From Tunicatimonas sp964551335 (GTDB taxonomy: Bacteria > Bacteroidota > Bacteroidia > Cytophagales > Cyclobacteriaceae): a DNA stretch of 64,000 bases. Each line of letters starts with the position of its first letter. Positions within the stretch are counted from its first letter, which is position 1. The position numbers and the translations under genes are program-made. The notes under the pieces were generated by a model. It did not search any database. It saw only the letters and a list, made by a program, of their open reading frames with translations, and had not been told where the DNA came from. Positions 7,525 to 15,670 of this stretch are shown piece by piece. The DNA lies in the NCBI GenBank assembly GCA_964551335.1, contig CAZKCO010000018.1, positions 45,727-109,726 on the forward strand, read 5' to 3'.

Positions 7525-8808
7525 ATGAAATACACTATGCCATCTACTCGACGTAATTTTCTTAGAACCAGCTCTGCCGCTTTGGGTGCTACCACCCTGG
7601 GAACAACTGCCTTGGGCGCCTCAAAAGTATACCAACCGCATCGCAAAAATCAGGATGATGTACTGCTGGATAAGGTACTGGCCCGCCCGGTACTGAAAAA
7701 GGAGCTTTTTCCGGACCCGGTGATTATCGACCGGTTGGAACTGCTCCGTTACAAAGACAACTTCATTTGCCGGGTAACTTCTACCGACGGGGCCGAAGGA
7801 ATCTCAGTAGGTAATAATATGCAGATGATATCTTTATACCCGATTTTTACGGTTCGGCTACAACCGTTCTTTCCCGGTAAAGATGCCCGGGACTGGGAAC
7901 AGCTGTTAGAGGAGGTATATGTTTACAAAAGCAATTACAAACTGCAAAACCTGGCGTTGTGGGTTCCGTTGGCCACTATTGAGTTTGCAGTGCTGGATAT
8001 GCTGGGTAAGATCGCCCAGAAACCTATTGGTGAATTGATCGGCGAAGTTTATCATCCCAAAATTGCGGTGTATCAGGCCAATAACTTCCGGGGCAAATCC
8101 GCCGAAGAGTCTATTGAGGGAATCAAGAAACAGGTAGAAGAATCGCAGGCGAAAGCCCTAAAATTTAAAGTGGGCGGCCGTATGAGCAAAAACGCCGATT
8201 ATCCCGATGGCCGTACCGAAAAGCTTATTCCGCTGGTGCGAAAAACCTTCGGGGATGATATGACCATCTACGCCGACTCCAACGGCTCCTACGATGCTGC
8301 CGAAGCCATCCGAATTGGCCGGATGATGGAAGAATACAACTACGATTTTTACGAAGAACCGGTACCCTTCGACTGGTACCCCGAAACCAAAGAAGTAACC
8401 GATGCCTTAAGCATTCCGGTAGCCGGTGGTGAGCAGGAACCCAGCATGCGAAACTTTCGCTGGCTGGTGAAAGAAGATGCGCTGGACATTGTACAGCCCG
8501 ACATTTTTTACTTTGGCGGGATGATTCGTTCCATGAAGGTAGCCCGCATGGCCGAAGCTAAGAACAAACCCTGCATTCCTCATATTTCGGGCTCGGGACT
8601 AGGTTATTTGTACATGATGCACTTTGTATCCGCCGTACCCAATGCGGGTCCTTACCACGAATTCAAAGGCTTTAATAACGAACTACCGCTGGAATCAGCT
8701 ACTTCCAGTTTGGATAGTAAAGATGGAGTAGTCACCGTCCCTACCGGCCCCGGCCTGGGCGTGACCATAGATCCGGATTATATTGCCAAGCACGAAACGG
8801 TGAGTTAG
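7525..8808 (+). CDS. Tat-exported mandelate racemase/muconate lactonizing-type enolase superfamily enzyme
   Basis: A 427-residue enolase-superfamily protein. The N-terminus has twin arginines (STRRNFLRTS, residues 7-16) and an alanine-rich core, so it appears to be a Tat substrate. The active-site set of the family is visible: KFK (Lys213/Lys215), metal ligands Asp251 (DSNGSY), Glu277 or Glu278 (YEEPV) and Glu303 (GGEQE), then Asp326 (QPDIFYFGG) and His353 (PHISGSG). The Lys/Asp-His arrangement fits a mandelate-racemase-type dehydratase or epimerase acting on a sugar acid. Most relatives are cytosolic, so export is notable. It is divergent from the PVC dehydrogenase operon, with about 150 bp between them. 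Confidence 0.9.
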   Translation: MKYTMPSTRRNFLRTSSAALGATTLGTTALGASKVYQPHRKNQDDVLLDKVLARPVLKKELFPDPVIIDRLELLRYKDNFICRVTSTDGAEGISVGNNMQMISLYPIFTVRLQPFFPGKDARDWEQLLEEVYVYKSNYKLQNLALWVPLATIEFAVLDMLGKIAQKPIGELIGEVYHPKIAVYQANNFRGKSAEESIEGIKKQVEESQAKALKFKVGGRMSKNADYPDGRTEKLIPLVRKTFGDDMTIYADSNGSYDAAEAIRIGRMMEEYNYDFYEEPVPFDWYPETKEVTDALSIPVAGGEQEPSMRNFRWLVKEDALDIVQPDIFYFGGMIRSMKVARMAEAKNKPCIPHISGSGLGYLYMMHFVSAVPNAGPYHEFKGFNNELPLESATSSLDSKDGVVTVPTGPGLGVTIDPDYIAKHETVS

Positions 8809-8901
8809 TGTTCAAGTGTTCAAGCCGTCCGCCTTACGCAGATGTTCAAATTATTGGAAAACATGAGTACTATAACACACTAACACCGAAACATTATCGT
8901 A

Positions 8902-10371
8902 CTAATACACTGCCACCGTGGAAATAACCGGACAAGCCTGTGCTTCTTGAATGTTTACACGAATTTTGTTGGTTTCCACCGAATCAACCGGGAGAATACG
9001 TTTGTAGCCGATGGTAGTGGCCTGCGCGATAGTTTGCCATGCATTATTTTGCCAAGCCTCTACCGAGAATTTACTCACCCTCTGACCGAGCGGAATGTAT
9101 TCCTGAAGCATTACGTACTGAACGATCTGGTCTTTTCCCAGATCAACTTCGATGCTACTGCTGGTAATTCCGTCGTCGGTAGCCCAATAGGTGTCAAAGT
9201 CATCGTCGGTAACGTTCATTGCAGCAAACTCTGGGTTTTCGCCCCGATAACTATCAGCCGTAGCGGCTGCGCCCTTGGCCAGATTATTAGCAAAAGCTTC
9301 GTCGAGCAGTTCTCTCCAACCCCGCAGCGAAGCCACATCGTTTTCATGCAGTAGTCCCCGGCGGTCGGGCGGAATATTGAGTAGCAAGGTTGAGCCTCGC
9401 CCTACCGAAGACAGATAAATATCAAACAGTTGCTCTGGGGTCTTTACCAGCGAGTCTTCATCAGCGTGGTAAAACCAGCCCGGACGAATTGAGACATCTA
9501 CCTCGGCCGGAATCCAGGATTTGCCATCGGGTGAGCCAGTGGCGAGTAGATCGTTGATGCCGCTCTTTCCCGCAAACAGGGTATCTGCCGTAATGGTGTT
9601 CCAGTTGGTTTCTCCGGCAATACCTCGCTCGTTACCTACCCAACGTACCCCCGGGCCGGCATCGCTAAAGAAGAGCACCTCGGGCTCCGGCTGTAGCTCC
9701 CGCACGAAGTCCAAGGTAGTGGGCCAGTCGTAGTAGGTCTGCCGGTCAATCTGTCGAGTTTCCCGGGCTCCGCCGTAGTAACCATCCCCACCGTTAGCGC
9801 CATCGAACCACATCTCAAACACCGGACCGTAGTTAGTGAACAACTCTTCCAACTGATTACGATAATAAGTGATGTAAGAAGGTTGGCCGTAATCTGCCCG
9901 GTTACGGTCCCAGGGCGACAGATATACTCCGAACTTCAATCCATACTTACGGCAAGCCTCTTCCACCGCGCCTACCACATCTCCTTCGCCGTTTCGCCAG
10001 GGACTTTGCTCCACCGAATGGTCAGTGTACTCGCTCGGCCAGAGACAAAAACCATCGTGATGTTTGCAAGTGAGAATCACTCCTTGAAAGCCAACTTCTT
10101 TGAGTACACTGACCCACTGCTCGGCATCAAACTCGGTAGGGTTGAATATCTCCGGGCTTTCATCGCCGTAGCCCCACTCCTTATCGGTAAAGGTGTTGGT
10201 AGTGAAATGAATGAAAGCGTTCAGCTCCATCTGGTGCCAGTTCAGCTGAGATTCGGAGGGAACCGGCTCTAGCGGAGCAATCGCTGAGCTTTCCTGAGTA
10301 GTAGGTGATTGGTTATTGCAAGCCACTAAGAGTAGCCCCATGAGGAAAGAGTGGTGAGGAAAATATTTCAT
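8902..10371 (-). CDS. GH29 alpha-L-fucosidase lipoprotein
   Basis: The start is placed at the second Met (MKYFPHHSFLMGLLLVAC), which gives a proper lipoprotein signal with Cys18. The longer reading adds 12 residues that spoil it. The 489-residue product carries the GH29 fold: MELNAFIHFTTNTF, CKHHDGFCLWPS, and the nucleophile segment FEMWFDGANG (Asp190). A C-terminal F5/8 type C-like carbohydrate-binding domain (about 365-489) contains DDDFDTYWATDD. The enzyme would remove terminal L-fucose from algal or host glycans at the cell surface. It is convergent with the enolase-superfamily gene and belongs with the other exported carbohydrate enzymes here. Confidence 0.92.
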   Translation of the reverse strand: MKYFPHHSFLMGLLLVACNNQSPTTQESSAIAPLEPVPSESQLNWHQMELNAFIHFTTNTFTDKEWGYGDESPEIFNPTEFDAEQWVSVLKEVGFQGVILTCKHHDGFCLWPSEYTDHSVEQSPWRNGEGDVVGAVEEACRKYGLKFGVYLSPWDRNRADYGQPSYITYYRNQLEELFTNYGPVFEMWFDGANGGDGYYGGARETRQIDRQTYYDWPTTLDFVRELQPEPEVLFFSDAGPGVRWVGNERGIAGETNWNTITADTLFAGKSGINDLLATGSPDGKSWIPAEVDVSIRPGWFYHADEDSLVKTPEQLFDIYLSSVGRGSTLLLNIPPDRRGLLHENDVASLRGWRELLDEAFANNLAKGAAATADSYRGENPEFAAMNVTDDDFDTYWATDDGITSSSIEVDLGKDQIVQYVMLQEYIPLGQRVSKFSVEAWQNNAWQTIAQATTIGYKRILPVDSVETNKIRVNIQEAQACPVISTVAVY

Positions 10372-10498
10372 ACGGTAGGTAATGTAAACGGCTACGTAAT
10401 AAGCCACTATTCTACCGACTATCCAAAAAAGTTACTCTAAACGAAATCAGCTTTTACCAGTTGTCTTTGCAAATGCTTTTTAAACTTTACTAGAATTA

Positions 10499-10702
10499 AT
10501 GATGAAAGATTTTTTGGGAGTTTTTGCGCTAATTTCTGTGGTAATGGGAACATTGGCCTTATTTGCTTATCTGGCTTTTTCGCTTAACTTCTACGGTTGG
10601 GCAATTTTTCAAATTGTCATCTCTACCGGCATTATTTTATTTTGCATCTGGTATTTTCGCTCCCGCCGCCCATCTGGTTCTTCGGATGATATGGTGCAGT
10701 AG
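10499..10702 (+). CDS. Small two-helix membrane protein, unknown
   Basis: A 67-residue protein starting MMKDFLG, where either Met could be used. Two hydrophobic helices (about 6-28 and 33-51) are joined by SLNFYGWA, and the hydrophilic tail is RSRRPSGSSDDMVQ. The basic residues after helix 2 favour a cytoplasmic C-terminus. No family is recognised. It stands alone between divergent and convergent neighbours, with no sign of being part of an operon. Confidence 0.55.
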   Translation: MMKDFLGVFALISVVMGTLALFAYLAFSLNFYGWAIFQIVISTGIILFCIWYFRSRRPSGSSDDMVQ

Positions 10703-10751
10703 CTCTTGTAGTCGGCTCTGTAAATTCAGTAAAATAGTACACATTCATTGT

Positions 10752-11318
10752 TTATTCCCCCGTTGGCTGATTTATGCTCCAATCCATTTCCAGTTGCAAT
10801 TCTAACTGCTCAGGAAATTGGGGCAGACCAAATAATGTACCTGAACTCTCGGACATCATTAGCTTCATTTCGTTTTCATCCAATGAAAGTATAGCTAATG
10901 CTAACCTTTCTTGTGCTTCTGATATGAGTACTAACTGCATACTGTCTTGATTGATTTCCCAGCTACCGCGTAAAGGCTCAGCATCAATCTGCTGAAAATC
11001 AAAGGAATATTCCGGATTCAGGCGCAACGTTGGTTCCCGAGCTAGTAATTCCTGTGTAATTTGGCTTTCTAAAAACAGTAAACCGATAGCTAACTCCTCG
11101 GGGGCAAGACCGAAGAATTCAGCAAATTGAGCCAGAAAGATTGTGTAGTCTTCACCATCCACCTGAATGGTAGCATCCAAAGAATTCAACTGCCACGCTC
11201 CCGCAATCTGTTGGGCTAATGAGGGCGCCATTTCACTCTCTTCCGATTGGCAGCCTAGAATCATAAACATTCCACTGAGAATGAGAACGAAAAACGTACA
11301 TATCGGAAAGCGGAACAT
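10752..11318 (-). CDS. Lipoprotein with lipocalin-like fold, unknown function
   Basis: A 188-residue lipoprotein (signal ending MILGC, Cys23). The mature part begins GAWQLNSLDATIQV and contains alternating short strands (LRLNPEYSFDFQQ, LRGSWEINQDSMQLVL), which suits a lipocalin-like or DUF5004-type beta-barrel common in Bacteroidota. No active site is seen. It is convergent with the small membrane-protein gene and divergent from another lipocalin-like lipoprotein gene about 200 bp away, so the two may be distant paralogues. Confidence 0.65.
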   Translation of the reverse strand: MFRFPICTFFVLILSGMFMILGCQSEESEMAPSLAQQIAGAWQLNSLDATIQVDGEDYTIFLAQFAEFFGLAPEELAIGLLFLESQITQELLAREPTLRLNPEYSFDFQQIDAEPLRGSWEINQDSMQLVLISEAQERLALAILSLDENEMKLMMSESSGTLFGLPQFPEQLELQLEMDWSINQPTGE

Positions 11319-11485
11319 TGCGGATGGCCGAAATAATTTATTAGGTAGAAGTTAGAAAAATTAGCTGATATTCGGATGTATAGTTCAGGAATTAATAGCT
11401 TTGTACCCTTAACGACGTTTTCCCGTTACTCACTGCGTAAGGACAACTGTTCACTGCAAACAAAAAAAATTACTGCCTGCTTTTT

Positions 11486-11493
11486 TAATTTTG
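11486..11493 (+). promoter_or_regulatory. Candidate -7 box TAATTTTG
   Basis: TAATTTTG matches the Bacteroidota -7 consensus TAnnTTTG exactly and lies 22 bases before the ATG of the next gene, which would leave a leader of about 15 bases. No clear TTTG -33 box is found at the expected distance, so this is a half-match only. Confidence 0.35.
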
Positions 11494-11515
11494 AGTGCAG
11501 GATCAATATCGGTTT

Positions 11516-12226
11516 ATGAAACTACTTTTTTATCTGTTCTTGAGTAGTGTTTTGCTGTCAGGCTGTTCCTCTTCAACCCCCGAAGGATTATTTGGAATCT
11601 GGAAAATTGAGCAGTTCTTGGTGGATGGAATGGATCGTACTCGCAAAGCAACATTGCGTTATGAACCTATGAAATGGGGTTCCGCTATACAGTTTACTGA
11701 TGAAGGCTCATTTACAACGAACCAGAATGAACAAGGTGACTGGAAACTTAGTAACAGCGGAAATCTATGGCTGATTCCTGATGGTGAGAAAGATACGCTA
11801 CGCTGGAAAGCCACTTTTGGCCCGGATTTGTTGATTCTGGAGAACCGAACGAAGCGGATTACTCTAACGAGAACTGATGAGATGCCGGAAATTAAGAAGA
11901 AGGCTCCTAACCTCACTACTAACCTGCCCGGCACCTGGTATTTTTACCGATGGACGAACCAACAAGACACCATTTTATACCCGGCCACTGAAAAGGAAGC
12001 GGTCTGGATCACCTTTGAATACGGCGGTGACTATCGCAGTGGCGAAGGGAAATTTCAGACGTTTAAAGGACGTTGGCAACTGGATCAAAACCAGGTTCAG
12101 CTAATCGAATCCGAGAGAAGATTAAGACAAAGCTGGCAGGTACAACTGGTGAGTGATACGCTATTTATCGAGCCGGCCTCAGATACCACGGAGTGGTTTC
12201 AGGCCCAGCTAATTCGTCGGGATTAA
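11516..12226 (+). CDS. Lipoprotein with two lipocalin-like repeats
   Basis: The ATG at 11516 gives a standard lipoprotein signal (MKLLFYLFLSSVLLSGC, Cys17). An upstream in-frame GTG would add seven residues and is less likely. The 236-residue product appears to contain two similar beta-rich units. The first begins GLFGIWKIEQFLVDG and the second PGTWYFYRWTNQQD. Each has a later W-x-L strand (GDWKLSNSGN, GRWQLDQNQVQL) and ends in a similar strand followed by R-D. This suggests an internal duplication of a lipocalin-like barrel. Function unknown. It is convergent with the next gene, with only four bases between the stop codons. Confidence 0.65.
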   Translation: MKLLFYLFLSSVLLSGCSSSTPEGLFGIWKIEQFLVDGMDRTRKATLRYEPMKWGSAIQFTDEGSFTTNQNEQGDWKLSNSGNLWLIPDGEKDTLRWKATFGPDLLILENRTKRITLTRTDEMPEIKKKAPNLTTNLPGTWYFYRWTNQQDTILYPATEKEAVWITFEYGGDYRSGEGKFQTFKGRWQLDQNQVQLIESERRLRQSWQVQLVSDTLFIEPASDTTEWFQAQLIRRD

Positions 12227-12230
12227 TGAG

Positions 12231-13019
12231 TTAGCGGCTAGTCTGACTAAAAAAGTAGTATAACAGCCCCATAATTTCATTCTTGTTCACCATCTTCTTG
12301 GCATCCGGGTATTCCTTGTTGAACTTAGTGAGCAACCGTTCGTATTGGGAATGGGAAAGTTGAAATTGTTTCTTTAAGTCATCAACAGTTTTCTGATCGT
12401 TGATCAACGCCCGAAAGGCCGACTCTTCGTAGGCTTCCTTCACAGTCTCCGCGTATTTGCGTCGCTCTTTGCCATCTTTGGAAAACCGATCGTATAAGTA
12501 AGTGAATACACCAGTTAAACTAGCGCTTACCCCGATCATAGGCACCACTTCAGATGATTGACCAGGGGTACCCATATTAAACCGAATAGTTCCCTTTTGC
12601 ACAATATCCTCTTTTCCGCGTACCCCAGTCACGGTCATTGATTTTCGCTCAGGTAACTTAACAATTGGCTCTACCGACTGCTCAAATATGGTAATACCGG
12701 GAAGTAGAATTGAGTCCTCCACTAACACCACGCTAAACTTTTGTTCAAAATGGCGAGGTACTACAACTATTTGAGCTGGCTGGTATCCGATCAGGGAAAT
12801 ATCTAGTGTGTCCTGCAGGGCGGCCTCAATTGTGAACTGCCCATTGATATCGGTTACGGCTACGCTACGCTGGCTGGTATTTACTACGTGCACGAAAGGC
12901 AATCTATCTCCTGTGGTTGACTTCACATTACCGCTTACCGAAAGCTGGGCAAAAGAGGAATATCCCCAAAGCAGGAATCCTAGTAACCCGATGCATCTAA
13001 AGATCAGCATACTTATCAA
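12231..13019 (-). CDS. Carboxypeptidase-like regulatory domain protein, exported
   Basis: A 262-residue protein with a signal peptide (core GLLGFLLWGY, cleavage near SSFAQ). Residues about 27-105 form a CarboxypepD_reg-like beta-sandwich (VSGNVKSTTGDRLPFVHVVN, VAVTDINGQFTIEA, ISLIGYQPAQI), as found at the N-terminus of SusC-type receptors. Here no plug or barrel follows. Instead there is a linker and a helical C-terminus rich in charged residues (FSKDGKERRKYAETVKEAYE). Several short proteins of this type in Bacteroidota have unknown envelope roles. MISM offers two nearby start codons. Confidence 0.7.
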   Translation of the reverse strand: MISMLIFRCIGLLGFLLWGYSSFAQLSVSGNVKSTTGDRLPFVHVVNTSQRSVAVTDINGQFTIEAALQDTLDISLIGYQPAQIVVVPRHFEQKFSVVLVEDSILLPGITIFEQSVEPIVKLPERKSMTVTGVRGKEDIVQKGTIRFNMGTPGQSSEVVPMIGVSASLTGVFTYLYDRFSKDGKERRKYAETVKEAYEESAFRALINDQKTVDDLKKQFQLSHSQYERLLTKFNKEYPDAKKMVNKNEIMGLLYYFFSQTSR

Positions 13020-13182
13020 GAACGAAAATTTTAACTCTATACGTGTAGTATTCTCAACTTATTTATTCCATTTCCCAACCAAACGGCTACACTGACTGCA
13101 ACGCTCCGGTAGTTCACTGCAATTAGAATGCTAAGTCCAGCGAAAGAATCTACCTTCCCAAAAATCTAACATTATCAATCCT

Positions 13183-13563
13183 ATGAAAACTTTCTTTTTG
13201 TCGTTGCTGGTTACATTCATCAGTATCTTTGTGGCTCAGGCTCAAACTGTGATCTCCTTACCCGATGTAGCTCCTCCCAACAAGGTTGATCATATTACTG
13301 ATCAAGCAGTATTTACTGATAGTGCCGTAGATGCCCACGTGATTTGGGCGGCTCCGGGATTTAAGAAAAACCGGATCGGGGCGCCGGTGCACGAACAAAT
13401 TTTTGTACTGGAGGGTAAATTACTTTTTACTCTGAATGGAAAAACCCAGGAGCTCACTGCCGGTCACTGGTTGATTTTACCGGCCAATACTCCCCATACC
13501 CTGGAAGTATTGGGCGATGAAACCGTAAAGCTACTGGCAGTTCAGGATAGGCCCGCATCCTAA
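13183..13563 (+). CDS. Exported cupin-domain protein
   Basis: A 126-residue protein with a signal peptide (cleavage near VAQA). The mature part is one cupin barrel: GAPVHEQIFVLEGKLLFTLNG (motif 1, with His and Glu ligands) and HWLILPANTPHTLEV (motif 2, His). Cupins bind a metal and act as sugar isomerases, epimerases, lyases or dioxygenases. The single small domain gives no specificity. The periplasmic location and the adjacent carbohydrate genes favour a sugar-related role, but this is inference. Confidence 0.8.
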   Translation: MKTFFLSLLVTFISIFVAQAQTVISLPDVAPPNKVDHITDQAVFTDSAVDAHVIWAAPGFKKNRIGAPVHEQIFVLEGKLLFTLNGKTQELTAGHWLILPANTPHTLEVLGDETVKLLAVQDRPAS

Positions 13564-13607
13564 CTTGAGCAAACCTTAGCCTGCTTGTATAATCAATCGG
13601 GGAAAGA

Positions 13608-13615
13608 TATATTGG
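13608..13615 (+). promoter_or_regulatory. Candidate -7 box upstream of the DUF1593 gene
   Basis: TATATTGG differs from TAnnTTTG at one base. A TTG (13585-13587) lies 20 bases upstream, close to the usual -33 position. It is 34 bases before the ATG. Weak but correctly placed. Confidence 0.3.
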
Positions 13616-13649
13616 GATTAGTTGTTGTTATAACTAACCTCCATATTTT

Positions 13650-15098
13650 ATGAAAATGTATTTTTGGGTGCTGCCTAGATTCCTCCCAGCTAATTGTGCT
13701 CTATTATTTTCTCTGTTCTTCCTGAGTTTCTTTAACGGGAGTGTGGCTACTATCTATCCGGTGCCCCCTACCGATCAAGTCCCACTGGACGAGAAACCAC
13801 GTCTTATGGTACTTACTGATATTGGGGGCGACCCGGACGATCAGCAATCGTTAATCCGCTTGATGCTGTACGCCAACGAGTTTGATATTGAGGGGATTAT
13901 TGCTACCGCTTCCGGCACTCCCAGCGAACTCAAGGAGGCAGTAGTAAAACCGGAGTTGATCCAAGAAATTATTCAGGCCTACGGTCAAGTACAACCTAAT
14001 TTATCTAAGCACCACCCTGATTATCCTGGGGCTGATTACTTACTGGATAGAGTAAAGGAAGGGAACCCTCAACGGGGCTTGTCCCACATCGGAGAAGGCC
14101 ACGATACCGAAGGATCGGACTGGATTATTGAGGTTGCCGACCAACCGGATAGCCGACCGCAAAATATTGCCATCTGGGGTGGGCAGTCCGACTTGGCCCA
14201 AGCGCTCTGGAAGATAAAGAACAGCCGAAGCCCGGAGCAATACCAAACCTTTGTTTCCCGACTCAGGGTGTACGATATCGCTGATCAAGACGAAATCTAC
14301 CACTGGATTGCCGAGCAATTCCCTGAACAATTCTATATTCTTAATCGGGCACCGGAAGGCCAGGATAAACGAAACGCAGTGTTCCGGGGCATGTATCTGG
14401 GGGGCGATGAGTCTCTTACGTCAGAAGTGTGGATTACTACCCACGTCAAAGAAGACCACGGTCCACTGGGGGCTTTGTACCCGATGAAAACCTGGACAGC
14501 CCCCAATCCGCACGGGGTACTAAAGGAAGGAGATACTCCTTCCTGGTTTTACTTTCTACCCACCGGACTCTCTGACCCGGAGAAGCCAGGCTACGGTGGT
14601 TGGGGAGGCCGATTTACTAGCGGCAATACTCAATTTGTGGACGCAGTAGATCAGATTGGAGATAAACAGTCAGCTCGGGCTACCGTTTGGCGCTGGCGCT
14701 CTCACTACCAGAATGATTTTAGGGCTCGCATGGATTGGTGCGTGCAATCTTACGCTCAGGCAAATCATCCGCCAAAAGTGATATTGAATGGCGATTCCAG
14801 TTTGAGCGTCAAACATTTTGAGGCAAGTCCGGGTGAAAAAGTATCCTTAAGTGCCTCAGGATCAACTGATCCAGACCAGGATGATCTGACTTACCAATGG
14901 ACCGTTTATCCGGAGGCCGGTACCTACTCCGGAAGTTTAACTATTGAGAATGTCTCTTCCCCAAATGCCGACTTCATTGCTCCTGAAGTTACTGAATCAG
15001 CCACAGTTCATATCATACTGACCGTAACCGACCAGGGTACCCCTGCCTTATCGCGCTACCGGAGAATAGTTGTCACTTTAAAAAATAAAACCTCGTAG
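13650..15098 (+). CDS. DUF1593 (Sde0182-like) nucleoside-hydrolase-fold protein
   Basis: A 482-residue exported protein. After a signal peptide it begins RLMVLTDIGGDPDDQQSL, the calcium-binding DxGxDxDD signature of the nucleoside hydrolase fold, as found in DUF1593/cellulose-binding Sde0182 proteins. IAIWGGQSDLAQALW and YGGWGGRFT are further family landmarks. The C-terminal 100 residues (LNGDSSLSVKHFEASPG onward) form a PKD/Ig-like beta domain with GSTDPDQDDLTYQWTVYP. Relatives occur in polysaccharide-degradation loci and are suspected glycosidases or ribosyl hydrolases, but the activity is not established. Confidence 0.85.
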   Translation: MKMYFWVLPRFLPANCALLFSLFFLSFFNGSVATIYPVPPTDQVPLDEKPRLMVLTDIGGDPDDQQSLIRLMLYANEFDIEGIIATASGTPSELKEAVVKPELIQEIIQAYGQVQPNLSKHHPDYPGADYLLDRVKEGNPQRGLSHIGEGHDTEGSDWIIEVADQPDSRPQNIAIWGGQSDLAQALWKIKNSRSPEQYQTFVSRLRVYDIADQDEIYHWIAEQFPEQFYILNRAPEGQDKRNAVFRGMYLGGDESLTSEVWITTHVKEDHGPLGALYPMKTWTAPNPHGVLKEGDTPSWFYFLPTGLSDPEKPGYGGWGGRFTSGNTQFVDAVDQIGDKQSARATVWRWRSHYQNDFRARMDWCVQSYAQANHPPKVILNGDSSLSVKHFEASPGEKVSLSASGSTDPDQDDLTYQWTVYPEAGTYSGSLTIENVSSPNADFIAPEVTESATVHIILTVTDQGTPALSRYRRIVVTLKNKTS

Positions 15099-15170
15099 AC
15101 TTAGCTGCTTCGCAGGTTTAAGAAACTCTAACACCTTCTTGGACCGCCACCCCGACGGAGTGCCGTCCAG

Positions 15171-15203
15171 TTGACCCGCACGGCCTAACGGCTACAAGAT
15201 TTT
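15171..15203 (-). pseudogene. Partial duplicate of tRNA-Leu
   Basis: Thirty-three bases match the middle of the neighbouring tRNA-Leu gene (15257-15290: variable arm, start of the T-arm and the 3' strand of the anticodon stem), with one missing base and one substitution. The copy lacks both acceptor strands and the D-arm, so it cannot be functional. It sits just past the terminator hairpin of the intact tRNA, which points to a local partial duplication or an integration scar. Confidence 0.65.
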
Positions 15204-15205
15204 CA

Positions 15206-15236
15206 CAAAAAAAGCCCACTACAACTAGTGAGCTTT
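15206..15236 (-). terminator. Rho-independent terminator after tRNA-Leu
   Basis: Read on the minus strand: an 11-bp stem AAAGCTCACTA / TAGTGGGCTTT with one mismatch, loop GTTG, followed by a T run. It lies 5 bases past the tRNA-Leu 3' end. Confidence 0.75.
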
Positions 15237-15241
15237 AAATG

Positions 15242-15325
15242 TACCAGGAGCGGGACTTGAACCCGCACGGCCTAACGGCCACAAGATTTTAAGTCTTGCG
15301 TGTCTACCAATTCCACCATCCCGGC
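15242..15325 (-). tRNA. tRNA-Leu (anticodon TAA)
   Basis: 84 nt. The acceptor GCCGGGA pairs with TCCTGGT (two G-U pairs), discriminator A, CCA not encoded. The anticodon loop CTTAAAA is closed by CAAGA/TCTTG, giving anticodon TAA. A long variable arm (TGGCCGTTAGGCCG) and the T-arm GCGGGTTCAAGTCCCGC complete a class II tRNA. Confidence 0.95.
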
Positions 15326-15336
15326 GTTCAACAAAT

Positions 15337-15360
15337 AAAGCGACCGAAGTAAGTCGCTTT
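15337..15360 (-). terminator. Hairpin between tRNA-Gly and tRNA-Leu
   Basis: An 8-bp perfect stem AAAGCGAC / GTCGCTTT with an 8-base loop, followed on the minus strand by ATTTGTT. It probably ends or attenuates the tRNA-Gly transcript. The T tract is short. Confidence 0.5.
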
Positions 15361-15371
15361 AATTTTATTTG

Positions 15372-15444
15372 AGCGAAAGACGGGGTTCGAACCCGCGACC
15401 TCAACCTTGGCAAGGTTGCGCTCTACCAGCTGAGCTACTTTCGC
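15372..15444 (-). tRNA. tRNA-Gly (anticodon GCC)
   Basis: 73 nt. Acceptor GCGAAAG/CTTTCGC, D-arm AGCTCAGCTGGTAGAGC, anticodon stem-loop CAACCTTGCCAAGGTTG with anticodon GCC, T-arm CGGGTTCGAACCCCG, and discriminator T as usual for glycine. CCA is not encoded. Confidence 0.96.
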
Positions 15445-15552
15445 GTTTCCAAAATTGGACTACAAAGTTAATCAACCCTTTCGAATAGTCAATATCCAGT
15501 TAAGAAATTTTTATACCCCACAATTGGTTCCGGCTCCCGTTTTTTTTTTCAG

Positions 15553-15560
15553 TACCTTTG
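15553..15560 (+). promoter_or_regulatory. Candidate -7 box TACCTTTG upstream of dcd
   Basis: A perfect TAnnTTTG match about 110 bases before the dcd start. The nearest TTG is 26 bases upstream, further than the usual 19-21, so the -33 half is poor. The transcript would begin within the inverted repeat that follows. Confidence 0.35.
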
Positions 15561-15567
15561 AAAGGTA

Positions 15568-15633
15568 ATGAATAATGATTGATGATTAACGACTAATGGT
15601 TTACATAGTCAGTATTTATCAATCATCATTCAT
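15568..15633. repeat. Inverted repeat in the dcd leader
   Basis: A 16-base arm (15568-15583, ATGAATAATGATTGAT) is complementary to 15618-15633 with one mismatch, across a 34-base loop. A third related stretch (ATTCATTAATCATTAT) follows at 15649-15664, just before the dcd ATG. The leader RNA could therefore form alternative hairpins. Similar ATGATT/ATGAAT strings may occur in other intergenic regions of the genome. Confidence 0.55.
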
Positions 15634-15670
15634 CCGCGCGGCGGTCGCATTCATTAATCATTATGCTTCT

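Noticed and set aside
8798..8888. Inverted repeat between the enolase-superfamily gene and the fucosidase as a terminator
   Set aside because: The arms pair only over about 12 bases with a 2-base bulge and a 65-base loop. Too weak to list.
15225..15413. 62-residue minus-strand open frame across the tRNA genes
   Set aside because: It is a translation of tRNA-Leu and part of tRNA-Gly, a well-known spurious reading.
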